This document shows positions 1 to 5,779 of a stretch of 8,013 nucleotides of DNA, piece by piece. The notes under the pieces are model-generated. The model was given only the letters and a program-made list of their open reading frames with translations, had not been told where the DNA came from and ran no database searches. This DNA comes from Chloroflexota bacterium. GTDB taxonomy: Bacteria > Chloroflexota > Limnocylindria > Limnocylindrales > CSP1-4. The translations under genes and the position numbers were made by a program. The stretch spans positions 1 to 8,013 of the forward strand of contig JAJYGO010000255.1 of assembly GCA_021785115.1 (NCBI GenBank), read 5' to 3'. Numbering within the stretch: the first letter of the stretch is position 1; each line of letters starts with the position of its first letter.

Positions 1-629
1 CCAACCGAGAGGGAGCCGATCTCGCCGAGCCGGATCCCCGTGTCGAGCAGCAGGAGCACGATCGCCCGGTCCCGGACCACCGCCTCGGAGCCGCCGTCGA
101 CCGCGGCCAGCAGCGCCCGCATCTGCGCGGCGGTGAGGCTGGGGACAAGCACGTCCGGGACCCTGGGCGGCGAGAGCCCAGCTAGGAGGTCCGCGCCCAG
201 CCCGAGCTCACGCTGCAGCCAGTGGCCGAACGCCCGCAGCGTGCGGATGCGGCCGGCGACCGAGTTCGGCGCGAGCGGTCGGGCTCGCGCCGCCTGGGCC
301 GCGAGCAGCCAGCGTCGAACGGTCGCAGGCGACAAGTGGCGGAGGGCGGCCGCCTCGCCGTCGCGCTCGGCGAACCCGGCGAAGCCCTCCAAGTACGCCC
401 GATACCAGTCGATGGTGCGGCGGCTGCGGCCCGCGACCTCGAGGGCAGCCGTGTACTCCTCAACCAGTTCGCGCAGAGGGAGGTCGCCGACGCCTGCCAC
501 AGGAGATTCCGCGGGCGGGGCCGAGTGCAATCCCATCGTCGATGCTTCGCGGGCGCCCAATCCCCGGGCCGCCGAGTTCGGTCGGCTGACCCGGCTCCCC
601 TTCCTCGCGCTCAACAACTGCTGCACCAT
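1..629 (-). CDS. Tyrosine recombinase (XerC/XerD-like integrase), 3' end cut by window edge
   Basis: Site-specific DNA strand-exchange enzyme of the phage integrase/Xer family. The minus strand is open from an ATG at 629 to base 1, giving 209 complete codons of a family usually near 300. Residues about 52-135 form the N-terminal SAM-like core-binding domain, beginning LPLRELVEEY and including RTIDWYRAYLEGF and PNSVAGRIRTLRAFGHWL. The catalytic domain begins near residue 150, and the first catalytic arginine is R200 in DTGIRLGEI. The later His-x-x-Arg and Tyr residues lie outside the window. ATG 629 is chosen because AGGA lies 9 bases upstream. A second in-frame ATG at 536 would also preserve the folded part and has only a weak ribosome binding site. 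The gene is divergent from the TetR operon. Family assignment is firm. Whether it is chromosomal XerC/D or a mobile-element integrase cannot be decided here. Confidence 0.9.
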   Translation of the reverse strand, partial: MVQQLLSARKGSRVSRPNSAARGLGAREASTMGLHSAPPAESPVAGVGDLPLRELVEEYTAALEVAGRSRRTIDWYRAYLEGFAGFAERDGEAAALRHLSPATVRRWLLAAQAARARPLAPNSVAGRIRTLRAFGHWLQRELGLGADLLAGLSPPRVPDVLVPSLTAAQMRALLAAVDGGSEAVVRDRAIVLLLLDTGIRLGEIGSLSV

Positions 630-751
630 GGTCAGTGTTCCTATCGCCTGGCGATCATCCGTCCGTCAGACCGCGTGACCACCGTCCCTCGTTCTGGCGC
701 GACGCGCAACGAACACGCTAGCGGCGTAGGTCGCCGAGCGCAACAGATAAT

Positions 752-775
752 GCGTACGTATTCGTGTACGTACGC
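752..775. promoter_or_regulatory. Perfect 9-bp inverted repeat, candidate TetR operator
   Basis: GCGTACGTA (752-760), a 6-base spacer TTCGTG, then TACGTACGC (767-775), the exact reverse complement. It sits between the divergent recombinase and TetR genes, 26 bases upstream of the -35 element at 802. Length, symmetry and position match operators bound by TetR-family dimers, which commonly autoregulate. The binding partner is inferred, since no other regulator is encoded nearby. Because it lies upstream of the -35 box, it could instead control a divergent promoter, or repress by bending or activator exclusion. Confidence 0.65.
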
Positions 776-801
776 CCGTGACCCCGGTGTATAGGTCGCG
801 C

Positions 802-830
802 TTGACCGCCGCCCGCGTGGCATGTATTGT
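802..830 (+). promoter_or_regulatory. Sigma-70-like promoter for the TetR operon
   Basis: A -35 element TTGACC (802-807) and a -10 element TATTGT (825-830) are separated by exactly 17 bases. A start of transcription near 837 would leave a leader of about 20 bases before the ATG at 859. The surrounding bases 820-850 are clearly richer in A/T than the genes on either side. The boxes are read by eye and not experimentally supported. Confidence 0.6.
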
Positions 831-858
831 TGAATGAACGATCAATTAGCGAGGCACC

Positions 859-1452
859 ATGACGGCGACGACGGGCAGGCGGGTCCACGCCGACACCAGA
901 CGGGAGCAGTTCCTGGACGCCGCGCTCGAGCTCTTCTCTGAGCGGGGGTTCGACGCGACCTCGATGAAGGACCTGGCCGAGGCCACCGGTTCCGCGCCGG
1001 GGCTCGCATACCACTACTTTGGCAGCAAGAGCGAGCTGCTCGCGGCGGTGCTCGCCGAGCGGAGCTTCTTTCCGAAGCTCCGCGCCATGCTCACCGACCT
1101 GCCTGATCGTCCTGCGGGCCTGGTCCTCAGCGAGCTCGCCGAGCGGTTCGACGCGATGCTCTCCGAGCGGGAGCCGATGGTGCGGCTGGTGGCCCACGAG
1201 GCCCAGACGGACGGGCAGATCAGGGCCGAGCTGCAGCGCAGGATCGACGATGGGGCCGGATTCGTCGCGCGATATCTCGAGTCGCGCGTGGCCCTCGGCG
1301 AGCTCAGGCCGCACGACTCGATGACCGCGGCCCGGGCGATCTTCTTCACGCTGGTCACGTTCCACCTCACGGGGACGCCGGCCGGCGACGCCCCACGATC
1401 CCTTGTGAAGCTCGTCCTCGAGGGCATCGCGGCAAGGGCCGACCAAGAGTGA
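859..1452 (+). CDS. TetR/AcrR-family transcriptional regulator
   Basis: A 197-residue one-component regulator, a normal length for the family. The N-terminal DNA-binding domain is unmistakable: REQFLDAALELFSERGFDATS (residues 15-35) forms helix 1 and the turn, the helix-turn-helix spans about 36-54, and YHYF (51-54) followed by GSKSELL closes the recognition helix. Residues 75-197 are an all-helical ligand-binding and dimerisation domain that gives no clue to the ligand. It includes EREPMVRLVAHEAQ, a form common in TetR proteins with C-terminal domains like TetR_C_33 or related types. ATG 859 has GAGG four bases upstream, a rather short spacing. It is the first gene of a three-gene operon, and its stop overlaps the next start by 4 bp (GTGA). 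It probably binds 752-775 and represses its own operon until an inducer arrives. Confidence 0.95.
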   Translation: MTATTGRRVHADTRREQFLDAALELFSERGFDATSMKDLAEATGSAPGLAYHYFGSKSELLAAVLAERSFFPKLRAMLTDLPDRPAGLVLSELAERFDAMLSEREPMVRLVAHEAQTDGQIRAELQRRIDDGAGFVARYLESRVALGELRPHDSMTAARAIFFTLVTFHLTGTPAGDAPRSLVKLVLEGIAARADQE

Positions 1453-2009
1453 GCCTGTACGACATCACCCTCGCGGCGCACGTCGCGGGCGTCGCGGGCG
1501 TCTTCCTCGCTCTCGGCGCCTGGCTGTACGGGATCGTCCTGCTCGGGCGGGCGACACAGGTGGGGCAGGTCGAGAGCGCGATCGAGCTCATCGAGCTTTC
1601 CGAGCCGTTCGTCCGCGTTGGCGGCGTCCTTCTCGCGCTCGCCGGGCTGTCCATGGCGGTCGCGACCTGGGGGGTCACGACGGGCTGGATCGTGGCGGGG
1701 ATCGCCGGCGCGCTCGCCGTCGGCGTCCTGGGCGGGCTGGTGCTGGAACCGCGGGTCAAGGCGATCGGCGCCGCGGCGAGGGCGCTCCCGGCAGGGCCGG
1801 TCCCCGACGACCTCGCAGGCCGGCTGCGCGAGCCGCTGCTGGCGGTGGGTGTGCGCGTGGACATCGCGATCCTGTTCGGCATCGTCGTCGTCATGACGGT
1901 CAAGCCGGAGCTCGCCGTCGCCGTGGCCGTGCTGGCGGTCGCGGCCCTCGCCGGGTTCGCGTGGGCGACGATCGCCGGCCGCCCCGCCGCGCGGAAGGAG
2001 CCCGCGTGA
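1449..2009 (+). CDS. Five-helix integral membrane protein, DUF2269-like, unknown function
   Basis: A 186-residue hydrophobic protein starting at GTG 1449, which overlaps the TetR stop (GTGA). AAGGG lies about 11 bases upstream. Predicted membrane segments are at about 7-33, 54-74, 79-99, 130-151 and 153-177, with a charged loop at 100-128 and a short basic tail (GRPAARKEP). The VVVMTVKPEL ending of helix 4 and a histidine in helix 1 (H11) recall small predicted membrane proteins of the DUF2269 type. That resemblance is from memory and is not certain. No catalytic motif is seen. It is translationally coupled to genes on both sides, so a role linked to the downstream phosphotransferase or to the ligand sensed by TetR is likely, for example uptake, efflux or membrane anchoring. 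That role is inferred from gene order only. Confidence 0.85.
   Translation: MSLYDITLAAHVAGVAGVFLALGAWLYGIVLLGRATQVGQVESAIELIELSEPFVRVGGVLLALAGLSMAVATWGVTTGWIVAGIAGALAVGVLGGLVLEPRVKAIGAAARALPAGPVPDDLAGRLREPLLAVGVRVDIAILFGIVVVMTVKPELAVAVAVLAVAALAGFAWATIAGRPAARKEPA
1993..2000 (+). promoter_or_regulatory. Strong ribosome binding site that fixes the GTG start at 2006
   Basis: GGAAGGAG ends 5 bases before GTG 2006, an ideal Shine-Dalgarno spacing. It lies inside the last codons of the membrane-protein gene. This decides against the longer reading from GTG 1961, which would add 15 low-complexity arginine-rich residues. Confidence 0.8.
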
Positions 2010-4390
2010 CGACGCGCCGCGACGAGCCCGCGGTCATCCGACTCGACGATGCGGCGGCGACCGACGTCTCGGTCGCGGGCGGCAAGGGTGCCGGCCTCGC
2101 CCGGCTGGTCGCGCTCGGCCTGCGCGTCCCCGACGGGTTCGTCCTCTCCACCTCCGCCTACCGGGCGGCCGTCGCGTCGCTCGGCATCGCCGACCTGCCC
2201 GCCGCCCGTCGCGCCGACGCTCTGGAACAGGCGGACCTTCCGACACCGCTCCGCGACCAGATCGTCGCTTCCTACCGGAGCCTCGGTGGCAGGGTCGCGG
2301 TCCGGTCTTCGGCGAATGCGGAGGACCTCGAGGCCGCCTCGTTCGCCGGCCAGCACGACACCTTCCTCGACGTCGAGGGCGAGGAGGCGCTGCTCGACGC
2401 CGTGCGGCGCTGCTGGGCGTCGCTGTGGTCGCCCCGGGCCGTCGACTACCGCCGCGAGCGCGGCTGGGACGAGGCGGACCTCGCGATGGCCGTCGTGGTG
2501 CAGCGGATGGTCCCGGCCGACTGGGCGGGCGTGCTGTTCACGGTTGACCCGGTCTCGGGCGACCGGTCGGTGATGGTCGTCGAGGCCGTGCGCGGGCTCG
2601 GCGAGGCGCTCGTCTCGGGCCAGGCGAGCGGCGAGCGCTGGCGGATCGATCGGGGGGCGGGTCGGCTGGAGGGAGTCGGGGACCTGCCCGCCTCGCTTCT
2701 CCGGGAGCTCGGACGCGACGCGCTGCGCGTCGAGGAGGCGTTGGGCGGCCCGCAGGATATCGAGTGGGCGGCCGCGGAGAACCGGACATGGCTGCTCCAG
2801 GCACGCCCGCTGACCGTCAGGGCGCCTGCCCCGACCCCGCGGCCGGCTGGCGGTGCCACGCCAAGCCGCCTGGCCCGATCGTTCGCGCCAACCGCAATCG
2901 ACCACGTGCCGGTCACGCCGTTGCCCTTCGATACCTCGCTCTTCTTCCGCCCCCTGTTCGAGCGGATCCTCACGGCTGCCCGATCGGTTGGGGTCGGCCT
3001 GCCGCCCAGCGATCAGGTTCTCGTCGAGATCGCGGACGGTGTCGTCCAGGTCGTGCCACCGGCTCCGCGGCCGACCCGATCACTCGTCCGCCTGCCGCGG
3101 GGAGTGGTACGCGCGTTCTCCGTCGACATGGATCGCTGGCTGGCCGACGCGGAGCGGCGGAGCGTTGGGCGCGCGGCCGAGATCGACGCCGAGGACGTGA
3201 CGGCACTCTCCGACGCCGACCTACTGGGCCGGATTCGGGAGCTTCAGGCCCTGCTCCTCGAGTTCTCGACGACGCGGCTCCTGCCGCTCGCACGCGGCGC
3301 GATCGTCTCCGCTTCGTTCGGCCGGCTGCTCCGGGCCACCGTCGGCAGGGAGGCGGCGGTGCCTCTCGAGCGAGCGCTCCTCGCCGAGGTTCCCTGCACG
3401 ACGACCGAGGCCAATCACGAGATCGAGGCCATCGCTGCCCTTGTCCGCGCCTCCGCTCACCTGCGCGACGTCTTCGAGGCGACCGAGCCGGCCGACCTTC
3501 CGAGCGCGCTCTCGGCGACCCCAGACGGCCGGGCGGTCGTCGAGGCGGTGGACGGCTACCTCCGCAGGTTCGGCCTCCGCGAGACGATCCTGCCGGCAGC
3601 CGCCTTCCCGGCGTGGCGCGACGACCCGACACTCGCGTACGGCCTCGTCAGCGGGCTCGCGCGGGGCACCGGGCCGGCCCACGCCGACCCGCGGGCCGCG
3701 AGAAGCGAGCTGGTCCGGCGGCTCGAGCGCGGGCGCGGGCCTCGTCGTGATCGGAAGCCCAGGCTGCCGCGCCTCCTCGACGCCACCCGCGCCTTTCTCG
3801 CGTTCCGGGAAGAGAGCCACTACCGGGCGTTCGTTGCATTCCCCGTCGTCCGGCGGCTCGCCCTCGTGCTGGGGGGTCGGCTCGCCTCTCGCGGATCGCT
3901 CGACAGCGACGACGACGTCTTCTTCCTCAGCCTCGAGGAGCTCGAGTCGAGGAGCGAAGTGGCGTTCCGCGAGATAGTCGAGGGCCGGAAGGCGGCGCGT
4001 CGGTCGGTCGGCGCCCTCACGATCGTGCCGATCGAGGTCGCGACGCATGTCGAGGGCCGCTCCCTGGCCGGCGTGCCGGTGAGCGGGGGCACGGCGACCG
4101 GTCCTGTCCGGATCATTCGCGGAGAGGCCGAGTTCTCGAAGCTCCGGCCGGGTGACGTGCTCGTGGCGTCCTACACGAACCCGACGTGGACGCCCCTCTT
4201 CTCCATCGCTGCGGCGGCCGTCGTCGACGGCGGAGGGGCTGCCTCGCACGCCGCGATCGTCGCCCGCGAGTACGGACTGCCCGCGGTGATGGGAACGCTC
4301 GACGGGACGATGCGGCTCCACGACGGTGACGTCGTACTCGTCGACGGCTCCGCGGGACGGGTGACCCTGCTGGCCGAGGCCGCGTCCTGA
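2006..4390 (+). CDS. RPH-like (rifampin phosphotransferase-type) ATP-grasp/swivelling-His phosphotransferase
   Basis: A 794-residue cytoplasmic dikinase-type enzyme. Residues 1-270 form the PEP synthase/PPDK N-terminal ATP-grasp domain: GGKGAGL (K27), RSSANAED (100-107), GQHDTFL (115-121), QRMVPADWAGVLFTVDP (166-182), EAVRGLGE (193-200), QDIEWA (250-255) and LLQARPL. Residues about 280-685 are a helical middle region. Residues 690-794 form the swivelling phosphohistidine domain, starting PVSGGTATGP, with DGGGAASHAAIVARE and catalytic His748. The C-terminal PEP/pyruvate barrel of true PEP synthase is absent, so the order ATP, middle, His matches rifampin phosphotransferase, which is somewhat longer (about 870). 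That enzyme moves the ATP beta-phosphate via the His to a drug hydroxyl. The substrate here is unknown, because the middle region is where specificity would lie. GTG 2006 overlaps the preceding stop (GTGA). Family membership is sure; rifamycin as substrate is not. Confidence 0.88.
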   Translation: MTTRRDEPAVIRLDDAAATDVSVAGGKGAGLARLVALGLRVPDGFVLSTSAYRAAVASLGIADLPAARRADALEQADLPTPLRDQIVASYRSLGGRVAVRSSANAEDLEAASFAGQHDTFLDVEGEEALLDAVRRCWASLWSPRAVDYRRERGWDEADLAMAVVVQRMVPADWAGVLFTVDPVSGDRSVMVVEAVRGLGEALVSGQASGERWRIDRGAGRLEGVGDLPASLLRELGRDALRVEEALGGPQDIEWAAAENRTWLLQARPLTVRAPAPTPRPAGGATPSRLARSFAPTAIDHVPVTPLPFDTSLFFRPLFERILTAARSVGVGLPPSDQVLVEIADGVVQVVPPAPRPTRSLVRLPRGVVRAFSVDMDRWLADAERRSVGRAAEIDAEDVTALSDADLLGRIRELQALLLEFSTTRLLPLARGAIVSASFGRLLRATVGREAAVPLERALLAEVPCTTTEANHEIEAIAALVRASAHLRDVFEATEPADLPSALSATPDGRAVVEAVDGYLRRFGLRETILPAAAFPAWRDDPTLAYGLVSGLARGTGPAHADPRAARSELVRRLERGRGPRRDRKPRLPRLLDATRAFLAFREESHYRAFVAFPVVRRLALVLGGRLASRGSLDSDDDVFFLSLEELESRSEVAFREIVEGRKAARRSVGALTIVPIEVATHVEGRSLAGVPVSGGTATGPVRIIRGEAEFSKLRPGDVLVASYTNPTWTPLFSIAAAAVVDGGGAASHAAIVAREYGLPAVMGTLDGTMRLHDGDVVLVDGSAGRVTLLAEAAS

Positions 4391-4453
4391 CCTGTAGCTC
4401 AGGCCTTGCCCCGACGCAGTGGCGCTGCGCGGAGTGGCAAGCGCCAGGTCAGG
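4386..4453 (+). terminator. Three-tier nested stem-loop at the end of the TetR operon
   Basis: Three nested complementary pairs share one axis: CCTGACCTG (4386-4394) with CAGGTCAGG (4445-4453), CTTGCC (4405-4410) with GGCAAG (4436-4441), and GCAG (4416-4419) with CTGC (4425-4428). The phosphotransferase stop codon (4388-4390) is inside the outer 5' arm. No T-tract follows, so this may be a Rho-assisted terminator, a 3'-end stabiliser or a protein site. The 3' arm is made of short CAGGT tandem units. Confidence 0.5.
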
Positions 4454-4608
4454 TCAGGAGGTCAGTCCTGCCCGCTGTCCCAGTCAGGCCTGGCGCCTTG
4501 CGCGGCGCCGAGCGTGCCGCCACACTTCGAAGCATGAGGACCGCCCGGGTGGACGGCCAGCGCGCGCGGCGCGTCCCGTCCTACGACACCTGCGACGACG
4601 ACCCGGCG

Positions 4609-4631
4609 GGATGACGCCCCGAACGTCATCC
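4609..4631. promoter_or_regulatory. Perfect 8-bp inverted repeat upstream of the EamA exporter
   Basis: GGATGACG (4609-4616), a 7-base spacer, then CGTCATCC (4624-4631), an exact inverted match. It ends 23 bases before the exporter ATG. It could be an operator for an unlinked regulator, or a leader hairpin upstream of the ribosome binding site (GAGG at 4644). No convincing -35/-10 pair was found in 4454-4608. Confidence 0.5.
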
Positions 4632-4654
4632 GCCGCTCGCCACGAGGTGCCGCG

Positions 4655-5779
4655 ATGTCCCTCTCCGTCCTCCCGCGCCGTCCCCTCGGCGCGCTGATCC
4701 TCGCCGCCGCCTGCTGGGGCGCCGGCACGGCCGCCAGCAAGCAGGCCGTCGCCGAGATCCCGCCGCTCACGCTCCTACCCGTCCAGCTCGCAATCAGCCT
4801 CGCCTTCATCGGCACCATTGCGCGCCGCCGCGGGGAGCGTCTGCCTCGCGGGCGAGACGGTCAGCTGCTCGGCCGCCTCGGCCTACTCAATCCCGGCGTC
4901 GCCTACGCGCTGAGCCTGGCCGGGCTGTCGATGATCACGGCCAGCCTCTCTGTCCTCCTCTGGGCGGTCGAGCCCGTGCTCATCCTCGTCCTGGCGGCCG
5001 TGCTCCTCCGCGAGCGGCCCGGGTGGGCGTTGGTCGCCCTCTCGGCGGTCGCGATCGCCGGCTTGGGACTCGTCCTCTACGAACCGTCGGCGTCGGGCGC
5101 GGCCATCGGCGTCCTGCTGACGGTCGCTGGGGTCGGCTGCTGCGCCGCCTACACGGTCGCGACCCGGCGCTGGCTCCCGAGGGCCGACTCGACCCTCGGC
5201 GTGGTCGTCGCCCAGCAGGCGCACGCGCTGGCCCTCGCGCTGGGGCTGCTCGCCGTCGGCGGGCTTGCCGGCCTTCCGGTGCTGCCGAGCGGGCTGACGG
5301 CCGCCGGTGTCGCGAGCGCCCTAGCGTCGGGCCTCGTCTACTACGGCGTGGCCTACTGGTGCTACCTGACCGGGCTGCGGGCGGTTCCGGCCTCGGTCGC
5401 GGCCGTCTCGTTCTACCTGATCCCGGTATTCGGGGTGGGCTCTGCGCTCCTGTTCGGCGAGCGCCTCGGGCCCGGGCAGTGGGCGGGCGCCGCGGTCGTA
5501 GTGGCCGCAGTCGCGGCGATCACCGTTCGGACCGCGGGCTGGTCGGGAAGGCTGTCGGCCCAGGCCGAGCCCTCGGATCTTGCGAGTTGGCGTCAGCCTC
5601 AACAAGTGGAGAAGCAGCCGCGATCAGGGGTCCTCCGCGGGCTGTCACCCAGCTCCCAGGACGAGCCTCGCCGAGCTCCACACGCCGAGGATGAGCAGGG
5701 CGGCGGTGATCGCCCAGAGGAGAGCCTGCCGCTGACGCGAGTTGGCCAAGTCGCCGACCACGGACCGGTCGCTCGATAG
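4655..5779 (+). CDS. EamA/DMT-superfamily transporter (RhaT/YdcZ-like exporter) with extra C-terminal tail
   Basis: A drug/metabolite transporter with about ten helices arranged as two EamA repeats, residues about 10-142 and 148-292. Repeat signatures are WAVEPVLILVLAAVLLRERP in the first half and FYLIPVFGVGSALLFGERLG in the second, each the usual proline-containing helix followed by an acidic residue. Members export amino acids, metabolites or drugs across the inner membrane; the substrate cannot be read from sequence. ATG 4655 has GAGG 7 bases upstream. The family normally ends near residue 295-300. Here residues 300-374 are a hydrophilic, low-conservation tail, and its last 45 codons (5645-5779) run antisense through the end of the NRAMP gene. 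The tail may come from loss of an earlier stop. It is probably transcribed alone, separated from the TetR operon by a stem-loop and 200 bases. Confidence 0.9.
   Translation: MSLSVLPRRPLGALILAAACWGAGTAASKQAVAEIPPLTLLPVQLAISLAFIGTIARRRGERLPRGRDGQLLGRLGLLNPGVAYALSLAGLSMITASLSVLLWAVEPVLILVLAAVLLRERPGWALVALSAVAIAGLGLVLYEPSASGAAIGVLLTVAGVGCCAAYTVATRRWLPRADSTLGVVVAQQAHALALALGLLAVGGLAGLPVLPSGLTAAGVASALASGLVYYGVAYWCYLTGLRAVPASVAAVSFYLIPVFGVGSALLFGERLGPGQWAGAAVVVAAVAAITVRTAGWSGRLSAQAEPSDLASWRQPQQVEKQPRSGVLRGLSPSSQDEPRRAPHAEDEQGGGDRPEESLPLTRVGQVADHGPVAR
5615..5644 (-). terminator. Stem-loop directly after the NRAMP stop
   Basis: CAGC plus CGCG (5615-5622) pairs with CGCG plus GCTG (5636-5644) with a single bulged G at 5640 and a 13-base loop. 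It touches the NRAMP stop codon (5645-5647), so it is well placed as a minus-strand terminator. It also falls inside the hydrophilic tail of the convergent EamA reading frame. No clear U-tract follows. Confidence 0.4.

Noticed and set aside
715..743. Weak minus-strand promoter for the recombinase (TTGCGC, 17-base spacer, TAGCGT)
   Set aside because: Each box matches only about half of the consensus, too little to list in this base composition.
1367..2905. Long minus-strand open frame of 512 residues
   Set aside because: It is the mirror of the TetR, membrane-protein and phosphotransferase genes; its product is low-complexity Arg/Pro/Ala/Gly and has no domain.
4391..4441. GGCCTTGCC/GGCAAG resembling the rifamycin-associated element found upstream of rifampin-inactivating genes
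   Set aside because: It lies downstream of the phosphotransferase, its arms are too far apart, and it does not match the 19-base element as I remember it.
4534..4614. Short 26-codon frame upstream of the exporter, possible leader peptide
   Set aside because: There is no good ribosome binding site and no run of regulatory codons; its composition is that of random GC-rich sequence.
4419..4697. Plus-strand frame of 92 residues between the phosphotransferase and the exporter
   Set aside because: It is arginine/serine-rich with no recognisable domain and overlaps the exporter start in another frame.
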